From Rhizobacter sp. AJA081-3 (lineage in GTDB: Bacteria > Pseudomonadota > Gammaproteobacteria > Burkholderiales > Burkholderiaceae_C), in assembly GCF_017795745.1 (NCBI RefSeq), contig NZ_CP059067.1, positions 2,170,001 to 2,234,000 on the forward strand: a stretch of DNA of 64,000 nucleotides, in the 5' to 3' direction. The position numbers were made by a program, and so were the translations under genes. Shown piece by piece: positions 17,755-28,364 of the stretch; the stretch's first letter is position 1, and each line of letters starts with the position of its first letter. The notes under the pieces are model-generated. The model searched no databases, was not told the DNA's origin, and saw only the letters and a program-made list of their open reading frames with translations.

Positions 17755-18735
17755 TCACCCGATGGTGACCACCACGCGGCCGCGCAGCTTGCCCTCCATC
17801 AACTCGTGCGCACGAGGGATGGCCTGCGCCAGCGGCACCTCCACCGCGATCGCGTCGATCATCGCCGGGTCGAGGTCGCGCGCCAGGCGCTCCCAGGCCT
17901 GCCGACGCAGCGCCAGCGGTGCCATCACGCTGTCCACCCCGGCCAGCGTCACGCCGCGCAGGATGAAGGGCATGACCGTGCCCGGCAGGTCGCCGCCGCT
18001 TGCCAAGCCGCAGGCGGCGACCACGCCGCCGTAGCGCGTCTGCGCGCAGGCATTGACCAGCGTGTGGCTGCCCACCGCGTCGACCACCGCTGCCCAGCGT
18101 TCCTTCTGCAGCGGCTTGCCGGGGGCGCTCAGCTCGGCGCGGTCGATGACCGAGGCGGCCCCGAGCTGCTGGAGGTAGCCGGACTCGGCGGCCTTGCCCG
18201 TCGCCGCCACGACGCGGTGGCCGAGCTTGGACAGCAGCGCAGTCGCCACGCTGCCCACGCCACCGGTGGCGCCGGTCACCAGCACTTCGCCGTCGCCGGG
18301 CTTCACGCCGTGACGCTCCAATGCCAGCACGCACAACATCGCCGTGTAGCCGGCGGTACCGATGGCCATCGCCTGGCGGGTGCTGAAGGCTGCCGGCAGC
18401 GGCACCAGCCAGTCGCCCTTCAGGCGGGCGCGCTGCGCCAGGCAACCCCAGCGCGTCTCGCCCACGCCCCAGCCATTGTGGATGACCTTGTCGCCTGCCT
18501 TCCACTGGGCATGGCTGCTTTCCAGCACCGTGCCGGCGCCATCGATGCCGGCCACCATCGGCCAGCTGCGCACCACCGGCCCGCGATTGGTGATGGCCAG
18601 GCCGTCCTTGTAGTTGAGCGTCGAATGCTCGACCTGCAGCATCACATCACCCTCGGGCAACGAGGCCTCGTCGACGTCGCGGATGCCGGCCTGGAAGCCG
18701 GCTTCGGTCTTTTCCAGCAAGAGTGCCTTGAACAT
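17755..18735 (-). CDS. acuI: Acrylyl-CoA reductase AcuI (MDR family)
   Basis: NADPH-dependent medium-chain reductase that turns acrylyl-CoA into propionyl-CoA. It has 326 residues. It starts MFKALLLEKTEAGFQAGI, with STLNYKDGLAI and the nucleotide loop VTGATGGVGSVA near residue 150. There is no structural or catalytic zinc cysteine set, as for the YhdH/AcuI group. A good AGGAG precedes the ATG at 18735. With prpE 71 bases downstream, the pair could carry 3-hydroxypropionate or acrylate to propionyl-CoA. The YhdH/AcuI assignment is secure; the physiological substrate is inference. Confidence 0.92.
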   Translation of the reverse strand: MFKALLLEKTEAGFQAGIRDVDEASLPEGDVMLQVEHSTLNYKDGLAITNRGPVVRSWPMVAGIDGAGTVLESSHAQWKAGDKVIHNGWGVGETRWGCLAQRARLKGDWLVPLPAAFSTRQAMAIGTAGYTAMLCVLALERHGVKPGDGEVLVTGATGGVGSVATALLSKLGHRVVAATGKAAESGYLQQLGAASVIDRAELSAPGKPLQKERWAAVVDAVGSHTLVNACAQTRYGGVVAACGLASGGDLPGTVMPFILRGVTLAGVDSVMAPLALRRQAWERLARDLDPAMIDAIAVEVPLAQAIPRAHELMEGKLRGRVVVTIG

Positions 18736-18828
18736 GGAGTCTCCTCATCGATTCGCACAGACGATAGCGCAGCCGCCGCGAGGATCGAAAAGTTGCTGCA
18801 AGTGCCCGTCGCGACTGAGTTTTTTGGG

Positions 18829-18857
18829 TTGACGCTGGCACCGGCAGCGCCTAAGCT
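18829..18857 (+). promoter_or_regulatory. Sigma-70 promoter of the NlpC/P60 gene
   Basis: TTGACG (18829-18834), exactly 17 bases, then TAAGCT (18852-18857). The -35 is near consensus. Only eight bases separate the -10 from the ATG at 18866, so the transcript should start at or next to the start codon, giving a leaderless or almost leaderless mRNA. Confidence 0.65.
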
Positions 18858-18865
18858 GCGCCCCG

Positions 18866-19579
18866 ATGCCCCGCTCCCGTCGCACCTTCGCCGTCCGCCG
18901 CTTCGCCGTGGCCGCGGCGCTCGCCATGGCCGGCGCGCTGGCGCAGGCCGCGCCGGACAGCGCCACCGATCCGCTTGGCAAGCTGCTCGCCGACCGTGGC
19001 CTGGGCGATCCGGACAAGATGCCGGCCGCCGTGCCGCCCAGCGAGTACGAGTTCGTCAACAAGGTGCGCGACAAGGCTTCCGACATGGTGCTGGGCGCCA
19101 TGAACTTCCTCGGCGTGCCCTATCGCCGCGGCGGCAACTCGGCCGACAGTGGCTTCGATTGCAGCGGCTTCACGCGCCACGTGTTCGAGATGAGCCTGGG
19201 CCTGGTGCTGCCGCGCCGCGCCGACGAGCAGGCCAGCGCGCCTGGGCTGAAGAAGATCAGGCGCGAGGAGCTCAAACCCGGCGACCTGGTGTTCTTCAAC
19301 ACGCTCAAGCGCACCTTCTCCCATGTGGGCATCTACATCGGCGAAGGCAAGTTCATCCACGCGCCGCGAACGGGAGGCGAGGTGCGCGTGGAAGACATGC
19401 GCTACGCCTACTGGAGCAAACGTTTCACCGGGGCCCGGCGCGCGCAGCCGCTGGAGTCTTCGGCGGAACCGGCCCGGCTCGATGCCGCCGTGGCACCGGC
19501 CAAGGCGGCGCCGCTGGCCGCACCGGTGGTCGCCCCCGCCCCCGCCATCGACGCCGAGACCTACCGAACGCTGCACTGA
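18866..19579 (+). CDS. Exported NlpC/P60 peptidoglycan hydrolase
   Basis: A 237-residue cell-wall cysteine peptidase. Residues 1-28 are a signal peptide (arginine-rich start, hydrophobic core, AQA cleavage site). The NlpC/P60 domain spans about 70-185, with catalytic Cys in GFDCSGFTRHVFE, His in FSHVGIYIG and the third polar residue, His, in KFIHAPRTGG. Such enzymes cut D-Glu-meso-diaminopimelate bonds in stem peptides. The C-terminal 45 residues are Ala/Pro-rich and probably disordered. The gene is divergent from acuI and has its own strong promoter very near the start codon. Confidence 0.93.
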   Translation: MPRSRRTFAVRRFAVAAALAMAGALAQAAPDSATDPLGKLLADRGLGDPDKMPAAVPPSEYEFVNKVRDKASDMVLGAMNFLGVPYRRGGNSADSGFDCSGFTRHVFEMSLGLVLPRRADEQASAPGLKKIRREELKPGDLVFFNTLKRTFSHVGIYIGEGKFIHAPRTGGEVRVEDMRYAYWSKRFTGARRAQPLESSAEPARLDAAVAPAKAAPLAAPVVAPAPAIDAETYRTLH

Positions 19580-19603
19580 GCCGTCCGCCGGACCACGCTC
19601 GGT

Positions 19604-19623
19604 ACCCCGGTCAAGCCCGGGGT
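19604..19623 (+). terminator. Hairpin between the NlpC/P60 gene and moaA
   Basis: ACCCCGG and CCGGGGT form a 7-bp stem with a 6-base loop, 24 bases after the NlpC/P60 stop. No T run follows, so it is at best a weak terminator. A CACAAT at 19654-19659, eight bases before the moaA ATG, could be a -10 element, but I find no matching -35. Confidence 0.3.
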
Positions 19624-19666
19624 CGTGCCGTGTGGCCGGCGACGCACCGGAAGGCACAATCCGCGC

Positions 19667-20791
19667 ATGGGCGAAAAAGTCATTCCACTGGCCGACCACC
19701 GCTACGCCGCCAGCATCCCGCGCATTCCGATCCAGCCGGCAGCGCCGACGGGACTGCTCGGCGACCGGCTCGGTCGGCCGCTGACCGACCTGCGCATCTC
19801 CGTCACCGACCGGTGCAACTTCCGCTGCAGCTACTGCATGCCCAAGGAAGTGTTCGACAAGCAGTACAACTTCCTGCCCCACTCCTCGCTGCTGAGCTTC
19901 GAGGAGATCACCCGCACGGCGCGGTTGTTCGTCGCCCATGGCGTGCGCAAGCTGCGCCTGACGGGTGGCGAGCCCTTGCTGCGGAAGAACATCGAAGCGC
20001 TGATCGCCATGCTCGCCGAGCTGCGCACACCGGACGGCGCGCCGCTGGACCTGACGCTGACCACCAACGGCTCCCTGCTCCAGCGCAAGGCGCAGGCGCT
20101 AAAGGACGCCGGGCTGCAGCGCGTCACGGTGAGCCTGGATGCGCTGGACGACGGCATCTTCCGCCGCATGAACGACGTCGACTTCCCGGTGGCCGAAGTG
20201 CTCGACGGCATCGCCCAGGCACAGCGCGTGGGTCTCGGGCCGATCAAGGTCAACATGGTCGTCAAGCGCGGCACCAACGACCACGAGATCGTGCCGATGG
20301 CGCGCTACTTCCGCGAGAACTTCGGTGGCGGCATCGTGCTGCGCTTCATCGAGTACATGGACGTCGGCGCCACCAACGGCTGGCGCATGGACGAGGTGCT
20401 GCCCTCGGCGCAGGTGGTCGAGCGCATTTCGGCCGAGTTCCCGCTGGAGCCTCTCGAAGCTCAGTTGCCCGGCGAGACCGCGCAGCGCTGGCGCTACCGC
20501 GACGGCGGCGGCGAGGTGGGCGTGATCTCCAGCGTCACGCAGGCGTTCTGCCGCGACTGCAACCGCGCGCGGCTGTCCACCGAAGGCAAACTGTTCCTGT
20601 GCCTGTTCGCCCACCAGGGTCACGATCTGCGTGCACTGCTGCGCGGCAACTTCGACGATGCGCAGATCAGCGCGGCCATCGGCGAGATCTGGACCGGCCG
20701 CGACGATCGCTACTCCGAACTGCGCAGCGCCCTGCATGCCGACACCGGCAGTGGCCAGCGGCGCGTCGAGATGCACTACATCGGCGGATGA
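19667..20791 (+). CDS. moaA: GTP 3',8-cyclase MoaA
   Basis: Radical-SAM enzyme for the first step of molybdenum-cofactor synthesis, making 3',8-cyclo-GTP. It has 374 residues. The SAM cluster motif CNFRCSYC is at residues 50-57. The second, substrate-binding cluster uses [12 protein letters not shown] and the later Cys in LFLCLF. The protein ends in Gly-Gly (YIGG), needed for activity in the family. The start at 19667 ([13 protein letters not shown]) was chosen because upstream in-frame sequence is Arg-rich non-family sequence. It heads a plus-strand run with mobA, a GNAT protein and a second moeA; moaC is not here. Confidence 0.97.
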   Translation: MGEKVIPLADHRYAASIPRIPIQPAAPTGLLGDRLGRPLTDLRISVTDRCNFRCSYCMPKEVFDKQYNFLPHSSLLSFEEITRTARLFVAHGVRKLRLTGGEPLLRKNIEALIAMLAELRTPDGAPLDLTLTTNGSLLQRKAQALKDAGLQRVTVSLDALDDGIFRRMNDVDFPVAEVLDGIAQAQRVGLGPIKVNMVVKRGTNDHEIVPMARYFRENFGGGIVLRFIEYMDVGATNGWRMDEVLPSAQVVERISAEFPLEPLEAQLPGETAQRWRYRDGGGEVGVISSVTQAFCRDCNRARLSTEGKLFLCLFAHQGHDLRALLRGNFDDAQISAAIGEIWTGRDDRYSELRSALHADTGSGQRRVEMHYIGG

Positions 20792-20795
20792 CCCC

Positions 20796-21398
20796 GTGAC
20801 CATTTCCACCGACGACATCACCGGCCTGATCCTCGCCGGCGGCCGCGGCAGCCGCATGGGCGGCGTCGACAAGGGCCTGCAGAACCACCTGGGCATGCCG
20901 CTGGCCATGCACGCGCTGATGCGGCTGAGCATGCAGGTCGGCCACGTGATGATCAATGCCAACCGCAATCTGGGTGCCTACGAGTCCCTGGGCGTGCCGG
21001 TGTGGCCCGACGCCCTGCCCGACTACCCCGGCCCGCTGGCCGGCTTCCTGGCCGGGCTGGAGCATTGCGAGACGCCCTACCTCGTCACCGTGCCCTGCGA
21101 CACGCCGGGCTTCCCGATCGACCTGGTCGAGAAGCTGGCCGCGGCCCTGGAGGCCGACGGCGCCGACATCGCCATGGCCGCCACGACCGAGAACGGCGCG
21201 CAGCAGGTGCAGCCGGTGTTCTGCCTGATGAAGGCCTCGCTGATGGAAAGCCTGGTTCGGTTCACTCAGACGGGGCAGCGCAAGATCGACCGCTGGACGG
21301 CACAGCACCGCTGCGTCGAGGTGCCGTTCGACGATGCGCGGGCCTTCTTCAACGCCAACACGCTGCCGGATCTGCAGCAGCTGCAGACGAATGCCTGA
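20796..21398 (+). CDS. mobA: Molybdenum cofactor guanylyltransferase MobA
   Basis: Transfers GMP from GTP to Mo-molybdopterin to give the MGD form used by DMSO-reductase-type enzymes. It has 200 residues from a GTG start at 20796, four bases past the moaA stop. The nucleotide-binding signature is [18 protein letters not shown], with [12 protein letters not shown] and VPCDTPGFP following. The GTG is preferred because the nearby ATG at 20788 is in another frame and stops at once. Its 3' end overlaps the GNAT gene by eight bases. Confidence 0.95.
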   Translation: MTISTDDITGLILAGGRGSRMGGVDKGLQNHLGMPLAMHALMRLSMQVGHVMINANRNLGAYESLGVPVWPDALPDYPGPLAGFLAGLEHCETPYLVTVPCDTPGFPIDLVEKLAAALEADGADIAMAATTENGAQQVQPVFCLMKASLMESLVRFTQTGQRKIDRWTAQHRCVEVPFDDARAFFNANTLPDLQQLQTNA

Positions 21399-21912
21399 AC
21401 CTGTCGACGTGCGCCGCCTGCGCGCGCTGGAACTGGCCGAGTACAAGGCCCTGCGCGATGCGATGCTCGCTGCTCATCCCGATGCCTTCACCAGCGACGC
21501 CGAGGCCGAGGCCGCCAAGCCGGCCCAGGCCTACCTGCCGCGACTGGGTCTGGACCGGCCGCAGGGCGGGCATTTCACGCTGGGTGCCTGGGACGGCCGC
21601 GCGCTCGTCGGTGCGGTGAGTTGCGAGCGCGACATGCGCCTGAAGGTGCGCCACATCGGCCATCTGATCGGCATGATGGTGGCCGATCACGCCGCCGGGC
21701 GCGGCATCGGCAAGCGCTTGCTGCAGGAGTGCATCGCCCTGGCCCGCGCCGCGGACGGCCTCGAACTGCTCACGCTGAGCGTCACCGCCGGCAACGCCGC
21801 CGCCGAGCATCTGTACCATCGCGCCGGCTTCGTGCGCTACGGCACCCAACCGCGCGCCGTCAAGCTCGACGGCCGCTACCATGACAAGCACCAGATGATC
21901 CTGAGCCTGTGA
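21391..21912 (+). CDS. GNAT-family N-acetyltransferase
   Basis: A 173-residue acetyltransferase. The acetyl-CoA pyrophosphate loop is in [15 protein letters not shown] (R/Q-x-x-G-x-G/A pattern, about residues 96-110), and [19 protein letters not shown] is the usual motif B. The substrate cannot be told; the close packing between mobA (8-base overlap) and moeA (GTGA overlap) suggests co-expression but does not prove a role in cofactor synthesis. Confidence 0.9.
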   Translation: MPEPVDVRRLRALELAEYKALRDAMLAAHPDAFTSDAEAEAAKPAQAYLPRLGLDRPQGGHFTLGAWDGRALVGAVSCERDMRLKVRHIGHLIGMMVADHAAGRGIGKRLLQECIALARAADGLELLTLSVTAGNAAAEHLYHRAGFVRYGTQPRAVKLDGRYHDKHQMILSL

Positions 21913-23207
21913 GCACGATGACGACCGCGACACCCCCGACCCTGGCCGAGATCGCCTCCTGCGTGAGCGGTTACGACCCGAACGCCCTGCCGGTGGCCCA
22001 GGCGCAGGAGTTCATCGCGCGCCTCGTTCCGCGCGTGCAAGCGGTGGAGATGCTGGCGATCCGTTCGGCTCTCGGCCGCGTGCTGGCGCGCGACATCGTC
22101 TCGGCCATCGACGTGCCGGCACACGACAACTCGGCGATGGACGGCTACGCGCTGCGCGGCAGCGATCTCGCGGCCAGCGGCGACACCGTGCTGCAGGCGG
22201 TGGGCACGGGCTTTGCCGGCGCGCAGTTCGATGGCAGCGTCGCCGCGGGTCAGTGCCTGCGCATCATGACCGGCGCGGTGATGCCGGCCGGCCTGGACAC
22301 GGTGGTGCCGCAGGAATTCACCAAGGCCGACGGCACGCGCGTGACGGTGCCTGCTGGCGTCGTGCGCACCGGCGACAACCGGCGCCTCGCCGGCGAGGAC
22401 CTCGCGATGGGCGAAGCCGCGCTGAAGGCAGGCCGCGTGCTGCGCCCAGCCGACCTGGGCCTGCTCGCCTCGCTCGGCCAGGCCGAGGTGCCGGTGCTGC
22501 GTCGCCTGCGCGTCGCCTTCTTCTCGACCGGAGACGAACTTCGCTCGATCGGCGAGCCGCTGGACGCCGGCTGCGTCTACGACAGCAACCGCTACACACT
22601 GTGGGGCATGCTGCAGCGCCTCGGTGTCGACCTGATCGACATGGGCGTGGTGCGCGACGACCCGGCCGCGCTGGAGTCCGCCTTCCGCCACGCCGCCGAG
22701 AACGCCGATGCGGTGATCACCTCCGGCGGCGTCAGCGTTGGCGAGGCCGACCACACCAAGCAGGTCATGAAGACGCTGGGCGACGTGCTGTTCTGGCGCA
22801 TCGCGATGCGACCAGGCCGGCCGATGGCCATCGGGCGCATCACCAGCCGCGGCCACGACGCCATCCTGTTCGGCCTGCCGGGCAACCCGGTGGCGGTAAT
22901 GGTCACCTTCTACGCCTTCGTGCGCGACGCGCTGCTGGCGATGAGCGGCGCGTTCGTCCAGCCATTGCCGATGTTGAGCGCCGCCAGCACGCAGCCGATC
23001 CGCAAGAAGGCCGGCCGCACCGAGTACCAGCGCGGCATCGTCTCTCGTAGCGCCACCGGCTGGCAGGTGGAGATCACCGGCTCGCAGGGTTCGGGCATCC
23101 TGCGCAGCATGAGCGAGGCCAACGGCCTGGTCGTGCTGCACCATGAACAAGGCAACGTGGCTGCCGGCGAGCTCGTCGACGTGCTGCCCTTCGACGGACT
23201 GGTCTGA
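21909..23207 (+). CDS. moeA: Molybdopterin molybdotransferase MoeA, second copy
   Basis: A second MoeA-family protein of 432 residues. Motifs: VPAHDNSAMDGYALRG, FFSTGDELRS, TSGGVSVGEADHTKQVM and LFGLPGNPVAVM. It differs clearly from the copy at 6218-7471, with a longer N-terminus and a different C-terminal domain. The GTG at 21909 overlaps the GNAT stop; an in-frame ATG at 21918 is an alternative that removes three residues. The copy next to moaA-mobA may be specialised for a particular cofactor form or metal, but this cannot be read from the sequence. Confidence 0.95.
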   Translation: MSTMTTATPPTLAEIASCVSGYDPNALPVAQAQEFIARLVPRVQAVEMLAIRSALGRVLARDIVSAIDVPAHDNSAMDGYALRGSDLAASGDTVLQAVGTGFAGAQFDGSVAAGQCLRIMTGAVMPAGLDTVVPQEFTKADGTRVTVPAGVVRTGDNRRLAGEDLAMGEAALKAGRVLRPADLGLLASLGQAEVPVLRRLRVAFFSTGDELRSIGEPLDAGCVYDSNRYTLWGMLQRLGVDLIDMGVVRDDPAALESAFRHAAENADAVITSGGVSVGEADHTKQVMKTLGDVLFWRIAMRPGRPMAIGRITSRGHDAILFGLPGNPVAVMVTFYAFVRDALLAMSGAFVQPLPMLSAASTQPIRKKAGRTEYQRGIVSRSATGWQVEITGSQGSGILRSMSEANGLVVLHHEQGNVAAGELVDVLPFDGLV

Positions 23208-23210
23208 TCG

Positions 23211-24900
<1,690 letters not shown>

Positions 24901-24907
24901 GTCCGCC

Positions 24908-27316
24908 TCAGCGTTTCGCGAGGCGCTGCCAGGTCTCGACCACCGTGTCGGGGTTCAGCGAGATCGACACGATGCCCTCGCGCGCCAGCCAGTCGGCGAA
25001 GTCCGGGTGATCGCTGGGGCCCTGTCCGCAGATGCCGATGTACTTGCCGACCGCGCGACAGGCGCTGATGGCGCGTGAGATCAGCGCCTTCACAGCAGGG
25101 TCACGCTCGTCGAAGTCGCGCGCCAGCAGTTCGAGCCCGGAGTCGCGATCCAGCCCCAGCGTGAGCTGCGTCAGGTCGTTCGAGCCGATCGACATGCCGT
25201 CGAAATGCTCGAGGAACTGCTCGGCCAGGATGGCGTTGCTCGGCACCTCGCACATCATGATCACGCGCAGGCCGTCCGTGCCGCCCGCGGCCGCGCGCTT
25301 GAGGCCACGGTCGGCGAGCATGCCCACCACCTTCTGCGCCTGGCCGAGCGTGCGCACGAAGGGCACCATGATCTCGACGTTGGACAGGCCCATGTCGGTG
25401 CGAACCCGCTTGAGCGCCTCGCACTCCATCGCGAAGGCCTCGCCGAAGCTCTCGCTGACGTAGCGGGAGGCGCCGCGAAAGCCCAGCATCGGGTTCTCTT
25501 CCTCGGGCTCGTAGCGCGAACCGCCGATCAGCTTCTTGTACTCGTTGCTCTTGAAGTCCGACAGCCGCACGATCACCGGCTTGGGCCAGAAGGCCGCGGC
25601 GATCGTGGCGATGCCCTCGACCAGCTTGTCGACGTAGAAGGCGCGCGGCGAGGCGTGGCCGCGTGCCACCGACTCGACGGCCTTCTTCAGGTCGGCGTCG
25701 ACGTTGGGGTAGTCGAGGATCGCCTTCGGGTGCACGCCGATGTTGTTGTTGATGATGAACTCGAGCCGCGCGAGGCCGACGCCGGAGTTGGGCATCTGCG
25801 CGAAGTCGAAGGCGAGCTGCGGGTTGCCCACGTTCATCATGATCTTCACCGGGCAGTACGGCAGCTCGCCGCGCTGCACGTCGCTGATCTCGGTCTCGAG
25901 CAGGCCGTCGTAGATGAAACCGGTGTCGCCTTCGGAGCAGACCACGGTCACCAGCGCGCCGTCCTTCAGCGTCTCGGTCGCGTCGCCGCAGCCCACCACC
26001 GCCGGGATGCCGAGCTCGCGCGCGATGATCGCCGCGTGGCAGGTGCGCCCGCCGCGGTTGGTGACGATGGCGCTGGCGCGCTTCATCACCGGCTCCCAGT
26101 TCGGGTCGGTCATGTCGGTGACGAGCACGTCGCCGGCCTGCACCTGGTCCATGTCGGCCAGGCTATGCACGATGCGCACCGGGCCCGTGCCGATCTTCTG
26201 GCCGATGGCGCGGCCCTCGGCGAGCACGGTGCCGGTGCTCTTGAGCTTGTAGCGCTGCTCGACCTTGCCCTGCATCTGGCTCTTCACCGTCTCGGGGCGC
26301 GCCTGCAGGATGTAGAGCTGGTTGTCGCCACCGTCCTTGCCCCACTCGATGTCCATCGGCCGGCCGTAGTGCTGCTCGATGATCAGCGCGTAGCGCGCCA
26401 GCTCGGCCACGTCGGCGTCGGTCAGCGAATAGCGGTTGCGATGTTCGGGAGCGGTGTCGACGGTGCGCACCAGCTTGCCGGTCTTCGCCTTCTCCTCGGG
26501 CGAGGAGAACTCCATCTTGATCAGCTTGGAGCCCAGGTTGCGGCGGATGATCGGCAGCTTGCCGGCCTTCAGCGCCGGCTTGTGCACGTAGAACTCGTCG
26601 GGGTTCACGGCGCCCTGCACCACCGTCTCGCCCAGGCCGTAGCTGGAGGTGATGAAGACGACGTCCTGGAAGCCGCTCTCGGTGTCGATGGTGAACATCA
26701 CGCCGGCCGCGCCGAGGTCGGAGCGCACCATGCGCTGCACGCCGGCCGACAGCGCCACGTCACCGTGCGCGAAGCCCTTGTGCACGCGGTAGCTGATGGC
26801 CCGGTCGTTGTAGAGGCTGGCGAAGACCTCCTTCATCTTGGCAAGCACCTCGTCGATGCCGACCACGTTGAGGAAGGTCTCCTGCTGGCCCGCGAAGGAG
26901 GCGTCGGGCAGGTCTTCGGCCGTCGCCGAGGAACGCACGGCGAACGAGGCGCCGGGGTTGCCCGCGGTCAGGCGCGTGAACTCGGCGCGGATGGCGGATT
27001 CGAGTGCCGGCGGGAACGGCGTGGCCTCGATCCAGTGGCGGATCTGTGCGCCGGCCTCGGCCAGCGCCCGCACGTCGTCGGTGTTCAGCGTGGCCAGGCG
27101 ATCGCTGATGCGCGTCACCAGGCCTTCGTGCTTCAGGAATTCGCGGAAGGCATGCGCCGTCGTCGCAAAACCGCCGGGCACCCGGACCCCCGAGGCAGCC
27201 AGTTGGCTGATCATTTCGCCGAGCGAGGCGTTCTTGCCGCCCACCGACTCGACGTCGGTCATCCTCAGTTGTTCGAACGGGACGACCAGGGCGGTCGCCA
27301 GTGCAGGGTTGGACAT
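24908..27316 (-). CDS. ppsA: Phosphoenolpyruvate synthase PpsA
   Basis: Makes PEP from pyruvate, ATP and water for gluconeogenesis. It has 802 residues. Parts in order: N-terminal ATP-grasp domain with [14 protein letters not shown] and [20 protein letters not shown], the swivelling domain with the phosphorylated His in [20 protein letters not shown], and the C-terminal PEP/pyruvate barrel with [16 protein letters not shown] and the catalytic Cys in GICGQ. The ATG at 27316 ([17 protein letters not shown]) has GGAG seven bases upstream. Its likely regulator, ppsR, is divergent across a 226-base gap that holds both promoters. Confidence 0.98.
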   Translation of the reverse strand: MSNPALATALVVPFEQLRMTDVESVGGKNASLGEMISQLAASGVRVPGGFATTAHAFREFLKHEGLVTRISDRLATLNTDDVRALAEAGAQIRHWIEATPFPPALESAIRAEFTRLTAGNPGASFAVRSSATAEDLPDASFAGQQETFLNVVGIDEVLAKMKEVFASLYNDRAISYRVHKGFAHGDVALSAGVQRMVRSDLGAAGVMFTIDTESGFQDVVFITSSYGLGETVVQGAVNPDEFYVHKPALKAGKLPIIRRNLGSKLIKMEFSSPEEKAKTGKLVRTVDTAPEHRNRYSLTDADVAELARYALIIEQHYGRPMDIEWGKDGGDNQLYILQARPETVKSQMQGKVEQRYKLKSTGTVLAEGRAIGQKIGTGPVRIVHSLADMDQVQAGDVLVTDMTDPNWEPVMKRASAIVTNRGGRTCHAAIIARELGIPAVVGCGDATETLKDGALVTVVCSEGDTGFIYDGLLETEISDVQRGELPYCPVKIMMNVGNPQLAFDFAQMPNSGVGLARLEFIINNNIGVHPKAILDYPNVDADLKKAVESVARGHASPRAFYVDKLVEGIATIAAAFWPKPVIVRLSDFKSNEYKKLIGGSRYEPEEENPMLGFRGASRYVSESFGEAFAMECEALKRVRTDMGLSNVEIMVPFVRTLGQAQKVVGMLADRGLKRAAAGGTDGLRVIMMCEVPSNAILAEQFLEHFDGMSIGSNDLTQLTLGLDRDSGLELLARDFDERDPAVKALISRAISACRAVGKYIGICGQGPSDHPDFADWLAREGIVSISLNPDTVVETWQRLAKR

Positions 27317-27542
27317 GGGAAAACTCCGTGATGTTGAAAAACCGGCATTTCCCGACCTCCCGACCTGCGGCCCGAGCGAAGCTCCAGGGCGGTGCATTCC
27401 CACGCAGGCCGGCCGCACTCTTCGAGTGTTGTGTGGCGGCGGGCGGCGTTCAAGGGCGTCGGAGGTGGAAGTCTGCTCGGGATTCTACGGGTTTGTTCCC
27501 TATCATCGAGGGCGTCCCCCCAATCCGAAGGCCCGCTCTGCC

Positions 27543-28364
27543 ATGCCCAACCGCACCGTCTTCTTCGTCTCCGACGGCACCGGCATCACCGCCGAAACCT
27601 TCGGCAACTCGATCCTGGCGCAGTTCTCCGGCAAGCCGCGCCACGTGCGCCGGCCCTTCATCGACACACCGGACAAGGCGCACCAGGTGGTGCGCGAGAT
27701 CAACCACACCGCCGACGCGGAGGGCCGCCGGCCGGTGGTCTTCATCACGCTGGTCAACGCCGAGATCCTGGCGATCCTGAAGGAGCACTCCAAGGGCCTG
27801 GTGCTGGACATGTTCAACACCTTCATCGAGCCGCTGGAGGCGGAGTTCGGCGTCAAGTCGAACCACCGCATCGGCCGCTTCTCGGACGTCTCCAAGAGCC
27901 AGGAGTACACCGACCGCATCGAGGCGATCAACTTCTCGCTGGCGCACGACGACGGGCAATCCGCGAAGAACCTCGCCGAGGCCGACGTGATCCTGGTCGG
28001 CGTGAGCCGAAGCGGCAAGACGCCGACCTCGTTGTACCTGGCGATGCAGCACGGCATCAAGGCGGCGAACTACCCGCTGATCCCGGAAGACTTCGACCGC
28101 GGCCAGATCCCCTCGACGCTGGCACCGTTCAAGAAGAAGTGCTTCGGCCTGACCATCGACCCGGAGCGCCTGAGCCAGATCCGCAACGAGCGCCGGCCGA
28201 ACAGCCGCTACGCCTCGATCGAGAACTGCCGCATGGAAGTGCACGAGGCCGAGGCGATGATGCGCCGCGAAGGCATCGCTTGGCTGTCGTCGACGCACAA
28301 GTCGATCGAGGAGATCGCCACCACCATCCTGCGCGACCTGCGGCCTGACCGGCTGATGTACTAG
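27543..28364 (+). CDS. ppsR: PEP synthase regulatory protein PpsR (bifunctional kinase/pyrophosphorylase)
   Basis: DUF299-family protein that inactivates PpsA by ADP-dependent phosphorylation of a Thr near the catalytic His, and reactivates it by phosphate-dependent removal. It has 273 residues. The N-terminus FFVSDGTGITAETFGNSIL and the P-loop VGVSRSGKTPTSLYLA (about 153-168) are diagnostic. Divergent pairing with ppsA supports PpsA, rather than PPDK, as the target. Its TAG stop lies in a CTAG that is also the stop of the convergent diguanylate cyclase gene. Confidence 0.96.
   Translation: MPNRTVFFVSDGTGITAETFGNSILAQFSGKPRHVRRPFIDTPDKAHQVVREINHTADAEGRRPVVFITLVNAEILAILKEHSKGLVLDMFNTFIEPLEAEFGVKSNHRIGRFSDVSKSQEYTDRIEAINFSLAHDDGQSAKNLAEADVILVGVSRSGKTPTSLYLAMQHGIKAANYPLIPEDFDRGQIPSTLAPFKKKCFGLTIDPERLSQIRNERRPNSRYASIENCRMEVHEAEAMMRREGIAWLSSTHKSIEEIATTILRDLRPDRLMY

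Noticed and set aside
17806-20799. Plus-strand frame of 997 codons covering acuI antisense, the NlpC/P60 gene and moaA
   Set aside because: It crosses a divergent promoter region and two real genes in other frames; low-complexity Arg/Ala/His content marks it as a GC artefact.
25205-27331. 708-codon frame antisense to ppsA
   Set aside because: Same GC-driven artefact; ppsA motifs are complete on the minus strand.
27317-27542. Promoters in the 226-base ppsA/ppsR gap
   Set aside because: TATCAT at 27501 resembles a -10, but no -35 pairs with it, and I find no convincing element for ppsA; the gap surely holds promoters but I cannot place them.
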